NCBI GenBank assembly: GCA_029891385.1
Contig: CM057224.1
Span: forward strand, 7,750,001-7,814,000
From: Erythroxylum novogranatense
Taxonomy: Eukaryota > Streptophyta > Magnoliopsida > Malpighiales > Erythroxylaceae
Direction of reading: 5' to 3'
Length of the DNA: 64,000 nucleotides
Numbering within the stretch: the first letter of the stretch is position 1; every line of letters begins with the position of its first letter. The position numbers were made by a program, and so were the translations under genes. Below are positions 12,841 through 25,288 of the stretch, in pieces. The notes beneath the pieces are model-generated. The model was given only the letters and a program-made list of their open reading frames with translations. It searched no databases and was not told the origin of the DNA.

Positions 12841-13020
12841 GAGCCGTCTCATGAGGCGACTTATCGCCTCATGAGGCGAGACAGACTTCGCCATCTCGCG
12901 AGGGCGACGTTTACGCCTCATGGCGAGATCGAAGGGGCTGGTCGAGGCGACGCCTCGCCCTCATGACGAAGTGAGGCGAATTCGCCTCATGGCGGCGTCT
13001 CGCCCATGAGGCGATTTACG
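12841..13020. other. GC-rich cassette of LTR A, 5' copy
   Basis: A 180-bp island built from GAGGCGA, TCGCCTC and TCATGAGG words inside an otherwise AT-rich LTR. Many words are mutual reverse complements, so it could fold strongly. In the partner LTR (20556-20738) most TCATGAGG words read TCGCGAGG. Confidence 0.8.
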
Positions 13021-14548
13021 TGGAATGTTTATTTTTTTAATTTTATTTGGTATTAAATGGTACAATTGTTCTTTTGTCAATTTCTTTCCGTCCGACGTCC
13101 GATTGACCTGATTCCAGAGGCATCGGATTCGTTGAATATTTAATTTCATATTATGAGAAAACGGAATTTTAGGCGGAATTTGGCGTAGCCTATCGACGGA
13201 ACATGTAAACTTTGTTTTATTTAATTGAGGACCTATAGAGGTCCGAATTGCACCGTCGGCGCTTATGGATTTCTAATTTTTCATAGAATTTTATTATGGG
13301 AAAATATTGAATTAGGACCGGAATTCATGAACATGCATATTTCATCAACATGAGCACAAATTTCATATTTAGTGACTCGTATTTTTTCGATTCATATAGA
13401 GGCCCAATTGGGCGTCGATTGACCGACGTCACGAGAGGTTTTCGGCATTAGCTCGAAATAATAGGTGAGTAACCTAGTTGGTTTCTCAAATTTCGGTTGT
13501 GTACATGCTTAACGTGAATTACGTGCAAAGGTGAATTGTATGATTTCTGGCATGTATAAAAGTGGATGAGTGTATTATATGATTGTCTTGTCTTGAATGA
13601 TACCGATATTGATAGATCGGGCTTTATAGCCATTATCTTTGAATCAACTTCGCTATCTTGGGCTTTATAGCCATATCGTGGATTCAACGATACCTCAGAT
13701 CTTATACATTCGATATCTTGCATTGCATGCATAATTGCATGATCGAGATAATGGGCGTGCCCTAAGTTGCTATTATTCTTCGATAAGAGCTTGAGCTCTC
13801 ATATCAGTCTTGACCGACCTCGAGCAGAGGGAAAATCTCGACGCGTCCCCACGAACACCGACCGAGCACTTGGGCAATCTTGAATAATGGAAAGAGTCAC
13901 ATATGCATTGCATTCGCATAAATATTTGTTTTGTGATAAATCTTGCTTTCGTGATGGTATGTATTCTTGTGAATGGTTTATTATTATTGGATATGGTTAT
14001 TGACCGCTTATTGGTAATTGATGATTCTTGTCTTGCATCAGACGCCATGGGCGTAATGCATGATTTGAGTGAACCATCGATGATGGTTTCTCATTGAGTT
14101 CATAAAACTCACCCAAAATTTGCATCTATTTTTCAGGTCCTGAAGAATACCCCGGTTAACACGGGAGTATGTCTACTGTCGACGAGTAAAGGTTAGAGGT
14201 CGGGATCGGTTAGGTATATGCATGAGTGTTTTAGTAGATTGTATTCGCAATCTTTGTATAATAAGGCTTTATATTTTCTTGAGCCATTGTGGTATTAATG
14301 TTTCTTGCATTGGTGATTGTAATTATCTTGAATGACCGTAATAAGCTGAAAGCGGTTTATATTAAACACGGATTTTATTTACTTCTTGTGTTTGCCGTGT
14401 GAGCGTGGAGTTAATGGCTCCCAAAGAAAAAAAAGTGTATACTGAATTTTAAATCGATCGATGTAATACGCCACTCTCGTGGGACACGGACTCGGATATC
14501 ACCTGCGATATCGGGTTGGGTCTTCTGAGTGTGAGTGTTACATTTAGG

Positions 14549-14560
14549 TGGTATCGAGCC
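14549..14560 (+). other. Primer binding site of element A
   Basis: TGGTATCGAGCC lies six bases after the LTR end. It matches the Met-tRNA primer consensus TGGTATCAGAGC except that CAG reads CG, the same one-base loss seen in elements B and C. Confidence 0.75.
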
Positions 14561-17500
14561 AGGTTATGCGTAATGTATCGGGCACGATTTGGAACATAGG
14601 TTTCATGCATTTCGATCGCGTCGTTGCGGATCGTGGTAAGCGATCCTAGTCGAGTCGCACGAGGATAAATCCTAAGGGTGCATAAGTGTCAAGTGACTAA
14701 GTGAGAGAAGAGTGAGACTGGATTAGAGTGTAAATCCCTAAAAGGGGATAATCAATTAGGAAAGGATAAAGGAAAAATGGATAAGAAGATTGAAATTGTC
14801 TTTGGGTTAGAAACCCTTATAAGTGATAGCCGAATACCGTGGTCGGCCTAGGCGATTAAAATTTCGAATTAAATTGATAATATTATGGTGACGAAAGATG
14901 CAGATGTTGAGAAGTGGGAGAAGTCCATTAGAGATATGGGAAGCTTATTGGTTATAGTAGATCTAAGTGAGATTAAAAGCTCGAGATGGTTAGGTAATTA
15001 CAGTTCTGACTGTATATGTCATGAAAGGGGAAATATTAAAGTGAGTAAAATGTAGTGGTCGATCGGGCATATCTTGATTCACTTGTATTGAGTTAGAGAT
15101 CGATAGATATTATAAGCGGAAGATGATAGCGAGATGGAAAGAAGCTCAATAGAATCTTTAGAACGGTTTATTGAGAATTGAATGAATGTAAAAGTGTACG
15201 GATAGATTGAAATGAATTCGGGAAATGGTTATGAACTAGACCGCATCAGTTTGAGACTGAAATTGTTAGGTGATTATGGTGCTTCGAGGTTAGAAATTCG
15301 TATGATAAAATCTTAAAAGAAAAAGACAGACAGATGATTTTTACTGATGGTGTATCGGAAAATACTGAATTAGGTGTATATGGACACAAAAATGGTAAAG
15401 AGATAGGCATATAGATAGAGATAAAATGGAGTGGTATCAACGATTTTGTCGAGTATTGGGGACTGTGAACACCCGATCATAGACTGTTTGAGGAAAATAG
15501 AAGATAAGTAGCAGAAAACAGAATGAAAAATAGGAATAATGATCATAAGATGATAAGCCAAATTGTTATGACCTTACAAGGACAAGTTGCACGTAACGGA
15601 TAGGGGAATGAGACATACAGTTTAATGATACGGGGAGAATGAAATAAAGATCTTGAAAAGAATGAAACCACAATAGTGGTATATGAAAAGAGTTATTGTA
15701 TTTAAGTCGAATTACTGTTAGGGATATCTATTGGACAGTAATGTTGATTGTGACAAATGAAATGTATGTTACAGATCTATGGAAATCATAGAGGAAATGA
15801 GCGGTAAATGTTTAGAGTGATTATAAGTGTGAAGTTCTTAAGAGGTTAAGTAAGATAAAAGTGGACCGAGTGTACTGTATGAGAGGAGCGGAAAAGTGAT
15901 TCAGTATCGGTCATTTAATTGAGGATGGGTATAAGCGGAAAGGAGTCTTAAGGAAGTCTGAATTGTATGGATTACAAATTGGATTAGGATAGAATCTTGT
16001 AGTGCAGATTCTTGAATAAGTGGTAAAGAAAGTATTTAAGTGGTCGCACAAGGAACCTTGCGAAAGGAATGTTACGATCGTTAAATGATGACATAAGAGT
16101 GTCTTGATTGAGATTATGCATTATAGTAAAGAAGGATTGAAAAGCAATTAAGGATAATCATTGGTTGATGAGACTTTTGTGGACAAAATTAAAAGTGAAA
16201 TTGGGTCATAGCTCATACTGCTGAGATTATTTGCATTGTATGTACAGAAATGTAAAGAATTACATATGAGTGAGATTTTAATTTGAGGTGATTCTATTGC
16301 AATGTGAAGTGAATCGATCTCCATATATGATGCAAAACAGTTGAGGAATCTAGATTTGAAACAAAGAATAAAAGAGTCCCGGCGAGAGAGAGATACTAAA
16401 TTAAATGGAAAATTTTGGAGGTTTAAATATTGATGACAAGGTATTAACATATGTTGATAGGAATGATATGAAAACAAATGAGAAGAGAAAATGGAAAAGA
16501 GTAACTGAATAAAGACAAGAGGGTCAAAAAAAAGGGAAACTGACAATGAGGTGATGTAGTGACACCTTCATAAAGAAATTGTAGATACACTCATTGTAGA
16601 CTCAATGAAAAGGGTAAAAGATGTGCAGTAGCGTAATAAGACCCTAATAGGGATTTATGCGAGATAAGCAAATGGTAGTAACTGTGATTAGAGATAGAAT
16701 GTGTTTAGAAGTGTTGAACAGTGAAAAGTAAAAAGAACGATAGGACTAATTGAGGAATCTGATACTGATGATATTCATACATTGGAAGAGTGGGTAGTGA
16801 GTATTGAACTGCGACAATATGTTGAACAAGTATGAAATAAATTGAACTGACTGTGATAAATGGTATTAGTGCCATTCTCATTATTGAAAGCCTTGGAGAC
16901 TGTAGATTCCTATAGGGATACACTGGGTTAATTTGTGGAAAGAGACAGGTATAAATACGATAATGCTGCAATGAACAAATCAATTACAGATATTGGGATT
17001 ATGGGTAATAGTGAGGTGTTCTTAAAAAAATAAAAAAAAATAGTGATGTGTTTCTGGAAAATTGAAGTTGTAAATCTAGTGATAAGAATGGTTAAGAGTG
17101 CAGAAAGTAAAAGGGGGAAATCTTATGATGAGTTTGAATATACGAATGGAATTGGAAAACTATAGTGAATAAAAGTCGAAGGAGAAATAAGTGTACCCAA
17201 TAAAAAGGTATTAGAACAAGAAAGTGAACAGTTAAAGTTAAACATTCTAGTCAGCATATTTGAAAAGTGAAATTGAGTAATTGTAGGTATAGAATGAAGT
17301 GATTCTTGGCTCAAGTGTTTATAGGTTGAATGTCCAATAGGGAAAAGGTTTGATTATGGTCGTGTTATAGAGCTTTGATTCACTGGAAAATATATCTTGT
17401 TACCTTTACGATTACTCTTGGGAGTTAAAGACCGTAATGGGTTTGAGACTAAAATGTGTGAGAAAAAGGAAAGTGACTTAGGAAGAGACAGAGTAAAATG

Positions 17501-18060
17501 TATACCCGAATAAAGTGTGTGAACACTATAGAACAGTGAATTGTCTTACGAGAATCGAATTTGAACATAAAGTGAATGACATATGATAAATGACCGCATT
17601 AGGTACATTATTCTTGATGATAGTAAATTGGAATTAAATGTCACCATATTGGTACCAAAGGAATGTAAATTTGTCCTGACGTGATTAAGGGAGGTACCAA
17701 AGAAATGGAAGCGTACTCATTGGAACATAAGTTGGACTATATAACATCGGGGAAAAAGGTAATAGAGGAATAAAATGTGATAAGTGAATAGGTTTGAAAA
17801 TCTTGATGAGTTAAATATCGAAACCAAAGGTAGTGACAATTTAGAAATGGTAAGTGTGATAGCTAAGAAAAATGAGATCGTCAACTGATAGTCTTGTCAA
17901 ATCCGTTTACTGTACTAAGTGATAACGAGTTAGCCAAATTAATGGCGAGTTACGGATTGAGGATGGTTCTTGTGATCACTTGAAAAGTGAATCATTAAGT
18001 GGAAAAGTGTATAGGATATATAGACTCATATGATTATTGTCATAGTGAGCAGTTGGTGAG

Positions 18061-18096
18061 AATTTCGAGGACGAAATTCTTATAAGGAGGGAGAAT
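18061..18096 (+). other. Conserved palindrome and polypurine tract of element A
   Basis: AATTTCGAGGACGAAATT (18061-18078) contains the inverted pair TTTCG/CGAAA and is followed by the purine run AAGGAGGGAGAA (18084-18095) abutting the 3' LTR. The same palindrome precedes the 3' LTR of elements B (48665-48684) and C (37396-37413). It is a familiar 3' landmark of Tekay/Del chromoviruses. Confidence 0.85.
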
Positions 18097-21000
18097 TGTA
18101 ACATCCCACCCCTCACGGAAGGGTAAAATAGTAAAATTGGTATAGGATGAGACTAATAGGGAATATTTAGTATTGTTCATGCATAATGGATTGATACAGT
18201 ATCAATTGTGTACATGGAATTCTGATAAATGCATTCATGACATTCCGGTAATTGGGCCTATGGCATTTTATTGTGATTAACGTGGTTAATGGGTTTGGAA
18301 AATTATTCGAGCGCCTTAAATTGTTTTCTATTTTACTGGAATTATAGGAATTTTCTGGAATTTTTGGAGAAAATTCGGACCGCAAAAAATCATGATGGCC
18401 TAAACATGTTTGGGGTAGAAAAGGCGATTTTGTGATTGAAAAATTATTTGGAGTGCATCGTTACTGTTTTATAATTTTAGGAATTTCATTAATTCTCGAG
18501 AAAAATAATTGAGGAAATTCTCGGATAGGATAAATCGCCAATTAGCTAACTGTTGCTTTCTAGATAACAAAAATCGCTACCCAATCGATATTGTAATATT
18601 GGGTATTTTATTTTGGGACTGAAAGTAGGGTCATTGGAGTGAAATGGAGTAAAATTTTGATCTGGATTAATAAATTGATATCTTGACTTTTCTTAAAATA
18701 ATTGACCAATGGTAAGTTGCCATTAAAAGGCAACATTTAATGCACTTCTTTTTCTCTCGATTATTGCCTTAGAAAAGAAGGAAAGGAGGAATTTTATGGT
18801 TTATATTACTCACCACCAGAAAACCTACTCTCATTTCTCTTCTCCATCGATTTTCTTCTCTTTAAGAAATCCTTCCTCCAAATCTTACCAAGCCACTTCC
18901 TTTCCTTGATAAACCTACACATGTTGGGGTTAGAAGTGAGTGGAGAAGTGGTTGTGGTAGATAGCAAAGAAAGAATTGAAAGGAATTGAAGATTTGAAAG
19001 CTTTATAGGAGGTAAGTGTTAATTGAAGGTTTTAAGCTTTAATTAAGTTGTACATATTGGTTTAATGATGAATTGAATGCCATGGTAGTTAGGAGTCATA
19101 AATGGAGCATTTATTATGCTTAGGGATGCATTAAATTGATGACTTATATGGATGGAATTAGTGGGTATAAGGTTAGGTTGAATTATGAATTGAAAATAGT
19201 GGTTAGAAGTGGATATGGTTTGATTTTGAATTGATTATGGATAATTAATTGAGTATCTGAATTGAGGAATTTAATGCGGTAAATTGTTCAGTATTAACCC
19301 TAGTATATGTGTGACTGGAGTAAGATTTAATTTGTATTTTATTGTGATGTTTAATGATGTGAAAAAGGTATTGGGAGTGGTTGAACTAAGGTTAACCTTA
19401 AATCTGGAAAGTTGGAATTATAAGTGATGTTACTGTTTTATTCATAACTTATTGTGTAGAAATTCAAATAAGGTAAGGTTAGTGGCCACTGAAACTTTGG
19501 ACTGTTGGCTCCAATTTAGTGTGAAATAGGTGTTGTTGAATTTCAATGATAGAAGGGTGAAATGTTGCATGGAAAGTTACTGTTCCATTGCCTGTAAACA
19601 GTAACCGAAACCACAACATATGAACTTTGCCGATTTTTATGAATTAATTGAGATGGAATTTGGGAGAATGGTCTTCATGGAAGTTGTAGCATATTTGATT
19701 ATCTTTCCATTGCTACTAATCTTGCTATTTTCGAATTGTGTATTGGGAGATATGAATTGATTACTAATGACTGGTTTTGAGCATTTTGGATGAAACCTAG
19801 TTTAAGTGTGATTTTGTGAGTTTACTGATTGGAGACAATTTTAACATTTTAAGTGGACTGAATTGGTGTGAGTGAGCTTCTGAAAAGTTGTAGAGGAAAA
19901 GATTACCTTGAAAATGACATATGGTTTGTAATTTTAGAAGTCAGAATTGGGAGTTATGATTTTCAAAACTGACCCTACATTAGGTTATGAGTGGCTGATC
20001 ATAACAGAAACTTCCATAACAATTTTAAATTGTTAGAGATCGAATTGGATGTTGAGTGCTTCATGAAAATTGAAGTTTGAGATGTTATCTTTACAAGGAT
20101 ATAAAGTTCTGATTTTATTGACTTATATACTGGAAGTTATGCTTCTTGTAAGATTACTGCCCAAAGTGAAGGATTTCAGGGACAGTGACATTGAATGAAT
20201 TAATTGACTGGCTTAGCAATAGAATTTGATTTTGGGTTGTTCATGAAAGTTGTAGAGGACATTGTGAACTTATTGACCATATTTTTGTGGTAATTTATTA
20301 CTAAGGAATCAGTGAATTATGCAATTGTCAATGTACTGCCCAGTGTTGAGGGAAATTGATTAGGCAGAAGGTTTGATGGATTACTTGAGACTCTTAAGGT
20401 TGGATTTGAATTTTTTGGTCTTCTTGAGAATTGTAGAGCTTTTCATAAGCTTTCCAATGAGGTATAGTGGGCATTTTTCTGATTTGTATGCTAAAAGTTA
20501 GAGTAGTTGGAAATTAGGAATTTAAATCTGGAAAAAAGAAAAGGGGCAGCAGGAAGAGCCGTCTCGCGAGGGCGACTTGTCGCCTCGCGGAGGCGAGACA
20601 GACTCGCCATCTCGCGAGGGCGACGTTTCGCCTCGCGAGGGCGAGATCGAAGGGGGCTGGTCGCGAGGGCGACGCCTCGCCCTCGCGATTTAAGTGAGGC
20701 GAATTCGCCTCGCTGGCGGCGTCTCGCCCATGAGCGTGGAATGTTTATTTTTTAATTTTATTTGGTATTAAATGGTACAATTGTTCTTTTGTCAATTTCT
20801 TTCCGTCCGACGTCCGATTGACCTGATTCCAAAGGCATCGGATTCGTTGAATATTTAATTTCATATTATGAGAAAGCGGGAATTTTAGGCGGAATTTGAC
20901 GTAGCCCTATCGATTTGAACATGTAAACACTGTTTTATTTAATTGAGGACCTATAGAGGTCCGAATTGCGCACCGTCAGCGCCTATGGATTTCTAATTTT

Positions 21001-22253
21001 TCATAGAATTTTATTATGGGAAAATATTGAATTAGGACCGGGAATTCATGAACATGCATATTTCATCAACATGAGCACAAATTTCATATTTAGTGACTCG
21101 TATTTTTTCGATTCATATAGAGGCCCAATTGGGCGTCGATTGACCGACGTCACGAGAGGTTTTCCGCATTAGCTCGAAATAATAGGTGAGTAACCTAGTT
21201 GGTTTCTCAAATTTCGGTTGTGTACATGCTTAGCGTGAATTACGTGCAAAGGTGAATTGTATGATTTTCGCATGTATAAAAGTGGATGAGTGTATTATAT
21301 GATTGTCTTGCATTGAATGATACCGATATTGATAGATCGGGCTTTATAGCCATTATATCGAACTTCGCTATCTTCGGGCTTTATAGCCATATCGTGGATT
21401 CAACGATACCTTTGTCTTGTACATTTTCTTGCATCTCGCATCGCATGCATAATTGCATGATCGGATAATGGGCGTGCCCAGTTGCTATTATTATCGATAA
21501 GAGCTTGAGCTCTCATCTTGTCTTGACCGACCTCGAGCCCAGGGGAAAATCTCGACGCGTCCCCAGCGAACACCGGTGAGCACTTGGGCACAATCTTGAA
21601 TAATCGGAAAGAGTCACATATGCATTGCATTCGCATAAATGATTTATTTTGTGATAAATCTTGCTTTCGTGATGGTATGTATTCTTGTGAATGGTTTCTT
21701 TATTCTTTGGATATGGTTATTGACCGCTTATTGGTAATTGATGATTATTTGATCGCATCAGACGCCATGGGCGAATCGTGATTTGAGTGAACCATCGATG
21801 ATGGTTTCTCATTGAGTTCATAAAACTCACCCAAAATTTGCATCTATTTTTCAGTCTGAAGAATACCCGGTTAACACGGGAGTATGTCTCTTGTCGACGA
21901 GTAAAGGTTAGAGGTCGGGATCGGTTAGGTATCGCATGAGTGTTTTAGTAGATTGTATTCCGCAATCAACGTATAATAAGGCTTTATATTTTCTTGAGCC
22001 ATTGTGGTATTAATGTTTTCTTGCATTGGTGATTGTAATTATCTTGAATGACCGTAATAATGGAAACCGGTTTATATTAAACACGGATTTTATTTACTTC
22101 TTGTGTTTGCCGTGTGAGCGTGGAGTTAATGGCTCCCAAAGAAAAAAAGTGTATCTTGAATTTTAAATCGGTGATGTAATACGCCACTCTCGTGGGACAC
22201 GGACTCGGATATCACCAACGATATCGGGTTGGGTCTTCTGGGTGAGTGTTACA
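18097..22253 (+). repeat. 3' LTR of element A
   Basis: Nearly collinear with the 5' LTR over 4.16 kb. Most of the AT-rich left half is identical apart from a few bases, while differences cluster in CG-containing words in the right half (20556 onward). It ends GTGAGTGTTACA at 22253, directly before the resumed Tat antisense ORF. Confidence 0.88.
20556..20738. other. GC-rich cassette of LTR A, 3' copy
   Basis: Partner of 12841-13020. It is dominated by TCGCGAGGGCGA and TCGCCTCGCG words. An 82-codon Arg/Gly-rich frame crosses it (20507-20755), but its composition simply reflects the repeat and the partner LTR does not preserve it, so it is not called as a gene. Confidence 0.8.
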
Positions 22254-22968
22254 TGACCTTCTCGAGCAAGTTAACACTCGAGAGTGAACTCATGAGTCGA
22301 AGGAGGGGCAGGACATTTTGTGGGCTCAACTTTCTTCAGTTGAGGAGGAGAAGAAGTCTTGGGAGGAGGAGAGGAGCACTTTGAAGGTTCAACTCACTAC
22401 GGGTGAGGAGGAGAGAGATAGGGTGATTTTAGAGAGGGACGGGCTGACTGAGGAGTGTGAGGGCTTGAAGAAGGAGGTGAAGACGGAGCAGGAGCGTGGT
22501 AAAAAATTCCTCCAGGATTGTCATGAAGCGGTGGAGGGTAAATACAGGACCGAGGATATATTGAGGAAGTTGCGATGCTCCATCAAGAAGCAGAGGATCG
22601 AGGCGATAAAACGGTGGAAAAAGCGGTTCCTACATGGGGAGTGCTTAGAGTTTGCCTGCGATTTAACCCTTTCGGTCCTGAAGAGGTGTCATGAGGTTTA
22701 CGTTCCTGACAGGTCGGAGTGTCCTTCGTTTGAGGATTATGCCGAGCCGTTGCTTCCCGCAGCTCTCGGCCTTTCTTTGGGGGATATGAGGGAGAGGGCC
22801 GAGGGAGAGCGGACCTTTGTTCCAGATGAGGAGCTAGATCTTAGCTCAGAAGAGGAAGAGGATGTCTCTCTGCTGTCTTCTCCTCCCCATCCGGCTGCTG
22901 GTCCTTTCTCTGCCGACCAGGCTGCTCATGTTGCTGGCCCTTCCTCTCCTCCGGAAGGATCAGAGTGA
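22254..22968 (+). pseudogene. Tat antisense ORF (aORF), C-terminal coiled-coil part
   Basis: The frame interrupted by element A resumes with DLLEQVNTRE, meets one in-frame TGA (22285-22287), then stays open for over 220 codons to TGA 22966-22968. The protein is strongly charged and helical: SSVEEEKKSWEEERSTLK and ERDRVILERDGLTEECEGL read as a long coiled coil. The acidic tail (DEELDLSSEEEEDVSLL) is followed by a Pro/Ser-rich end. Extended coiled coils of this kind form the C-terminal half of the plant gypsy-type aORF proteins. It is antisense to Tat, beyond the integrase end and the minisatellite. It is the best-preserved coding stretch of the Tat element. Its function is unknown. Confidence 0.7.
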
Positions 22969-23160
22969 TTGTTTTTCCCTTTGTAAGGCTCATCTGGTCG
23001 AGCTTGTGACCAGAGCTTTAATTCAAAGAAATAGAAGCTCGTTTTTCATTACCTCTTTTATGTGTTAGAGATTAGATGATCCTCTCGAATAGCAGGTCAC
23101 GAATGAGTGCACTCGATGTGCGTCGATTGGGTGAATTAGGCCGAGTAACAATGAGGTCGA

Positions 23161-23810
23161 ATGATCCGAGATTTTGTCTTAGGATCCTGGCCGAACGTCA
23201 ACGTCGAGGCCGAGTTATGGTTCCAAGGATCTTGTTTTGGCAACCTGGCCGAGCGATAGTCGAGGTCAATCGATGGTTCCAAGGATCTTGTCTTGGCAAC
23301 CCGATCGATCGATGGTCGAGGCCGAACTATGGTTCCAAGGATCTTGTCTTGGCAACCTGGCCGAGTGATAGTCAAATTCGATCGATGGTTCTAAGGATCT
23401 TGTCTTGGCAACCTGATCGATCGATGGTCGAGGCTGAGCTATGATTCCAAGGATCTTGTCTTGGCAACCTGGCCGAGCGATAGTCGAAGTCGATCGATGG
23501 TTCCAAGGATTTTGTCTTGGCAACCCGATCGATCGATGGTCGAGGCCAAGCTATGATTCCAAGGATCTTGTCTTGTCAACCTGGCCGAGCGATAGTCAAA
23601 GTCGATCGATGGTTCCAAGGATCTTGTCTTGGCAACCCGATCGATCGATGGTCGAGGCCGAGCTATGGTTCCAAGGATCTTGTCTTAGCAACTTGGCCGA
23701 GCGATAGTCGAAGTCGATCGATGGTTCCAAGGATCTTATCTTGGCAACCCGATCGATCGAGTTCCAAGGATCTTGTCTTGGCAACTTGGTCGAGTGATAG
23801 TCGATGGGAT
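23161..23810. repeat. 56-bp minisatellite with 112-bp dimer order
   Basis: TTCCAAGGATCTTGTCTTGG begins at 23221, 23277, 23333, 23389, 23445, 23501, 23557, 23613, 23669 and 23725, strictly every 56 bp; a last copy at 23762 is shortened. Two unit types alternate: one continues ACCTGGCCGAGCGATAGTCG, the other ACCCGATCGATCGATGGTCG, so the true period is 112 bp. It lies in the 3' untranslated part of the Tat element. The open frames across it are repeat by-products. Confidence 0.95.
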
Positions 23811-23994
23811 TTTCTTCTTTTTGCCAAATTTAACGTAGTTTTTTCTTTCCAGGAAATCTGAAAATCCCTTTATTGATGATGATGAGGGCGTGGGCCGTTA
23901 AAAAACCTGATTGGCAGGGCCAGGAAAAAGGTACCCAAGAGTTGTGTACAATAAACAATAATAACAGAGAAAAGAGAACTAAAATAAAGCTTAT

Positions 23995-25110
23995 CTACTG
24001 GTAGAACGCCTTCAGGTTTTGAGAGTTCCAAGGCCTCGGTAGAATCTTCCCGCTCGCGTTGCATAGGATGTAGGAGCCACGTCCGGCTTGCTTGATCACT
24101 TGATAGGGTCCTTCCCACGCCTGTCCAAGCTTTCCAGGATGCTTTCCAGCTACCTCGGCCTTTCGTAGGACGTATCCACCGATTTTTATGTCGCTCGGCT
24201 TTACCCTTCTGTTGTAGAATTTTGTTGCTTTTTGCCTGACAGCTTCCGAACGAGTGGCTGCCTGATCCCTGTCTTCACTGAGAAGCACGAGTTCCACTCG
24301 ACGGGCTTCGTTATTCCGCTCTTCTTCATAGCTCGACCCTCTTTGATTGTGCAACACCACTTCTACTGGAACTAAGGCTTCTGCCCCAAAGGTCATTCTG
24401 AACGGTGTTTCTCCTGTGGCTCCATTTGGGGTAGTCCTGTAAGCCCATAATACTTCATCTAGTTCGTCTACCTAAGTCTTTCGTCCATTTAAGCGCTTCT
24501 TGAGGGCGCTCATTATCTTTTTGTTGGTGTTTTCCGCAAGGCCGTTGCTTTGAGGGTGAGCTACTGAAGTCAATTAGAGCCTTATCCTTAGTCGCTCGCA
24601 GAAGTATCTGAATTTGTCGTTGTCGAACTGCCGATCGTTGTCTATAACCAACACCATAGGCATCCCAAAGCGACTTAGTATGTTTCTTCTTACAAAGTTT
24701 TTCATTTTCTGCTCGGTAATTGTTGCAACCGCTTTCGCTTCTACCCACTTGGTGAAATATTAGATGGCTACTATCAAGAACTTCTTCTGTCCAGGACCGA
24801 GAGGGAAAGGTCCTAGTATATCCATTCCTTATTGAGCAAAGGAGATAGGATGGCTCACGATTTTCATCCTCTCGGTCGGCTGGTGAGATAGGCTGCTATT
24901 TTTCTGGTAAGCCTCACATCGGTCGACCTTCTCCTGGCAGTCTTTCCTCATTGTCGGCCAGTAATACCCTTGTCTAATCAGTCTATGAGCCAACATCCTA
25001 CCTCCTACGTGATTTCTACACATTCCTTCATGGACTTCGGCCATTGCCTGCTCTGCCTCTTCTTCGCTCAAGCATCGTAGTAGTGGCCAGTCATAAGATC
25101 GCTTGTACAA
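23995..25110 (-). pseudogene. Tat integrase
   Basis: Integrase inserts the cDNA copy into the chromosome. Three pieces are visible in minus order. The zinc-binding HHCC module (24829-25110) reads EVHEGMCRNHVGGRMLAHRL then DCQEKVDRCEAYQ. The catalytic core (about 24400-24830) carries all three acidic positions: Asp in GMDILGPFP, Asp in VLVIDNDRQFD and Glu in SNGLAENTNK. The C-terminal part (23995-24396) reads FGAEALVPVEVV and ends RPWNSQNLKAFYQ, typical of the Tat lineage. Stops and frameshifts break the core, for example after FAQ at the core start. The HHCC piece retains a Cys pair (CEAYQ is altered from the usual CxxCQ), so zinc binding is doubtful. Non-functional. Confidence 0.85.
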
Positions 25111-25288
25111 AGAGTCGTTAACAATCGCATATTCAGCCGCCTTTATTCATAACTTCTTGGCTTCCAAGGCATCTTGAGGCTGCGTTCCCCCGAGGAGGTA
25201 CTGTCTGATCGGATCCATCCAACTTGATCGATCAGTATTTACGTCGAGGAGTTCATTAGCTCTCTGAATGCTGGGCCGTTGTAGCCGC

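Larger units (their letters stand above)
10384..14542 (+). repeat. 5' LTR of element A
   Basis: It starts TGTAACATCCCACCCCC and ends GTGAGTGTTACA. Order inside: an AT-rich leader, a five-fold GTTGTAGAG-type motif array (11961-12745), a GC-rich cassette (12841-13020), a CCGACGTCCGATTGACC block (about 13091), then a part shared with element B (GTGAGTAACCTAGTTGG near 13464, GGGCTTTATAGCCAT, CGATGATGGTTTCTCA near 14078). The only long frames are incidental. Confidence 0.88.
14543..18096 (+). mobile_element. Element A interior, non-coding
   Basis: 3.55 kb of AT-rich, purine-biased sequence. No plus frame exceeds about 60 codons, and the modest minus frames (for example 16148-16546) show only low-complexity composition. 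No gag or pol motif was found. The start resembles the corresponding region of element B. Confidence 0.7.
10384..22253 (+). mobile_element. LARD-like LTR element A (11.87 kb, non-autonomous)
   Basis: Two LTRs of 4159 and 4157 bp (TGTAACATCCC...GTGTTACA) flank a 3554-bp interior with a primer site and a polypurine tract but no coding capacity. These dimensions match the class called LARDs. It interrupts the Tat antisense ORF: GTTCAT before and GACCTT after the insertion rejoin in frame. The left flank is CATGA (10379-10383); at the right, CATGA is present only if the terminal CA of the LTR is counted, so two bases of the expected duplication appear lost. The palindrome upstream of its polypurine tract points to a Tekay/Del chromovirus ancestor (inference). 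Confidence 0.88.

Noticed and set aside
20507..20755. 82-codon Arg-rich plus frame
   Set aside because: Lies on the GC-rich cassette of LTR A and is not kept in the partner LTR.
23076..23861. Several frames of 60-120 codons on both strands with repeating PRILSWQPDR or KILGTID words
   Set aside because: By-products of the 56-bp minisatellite.
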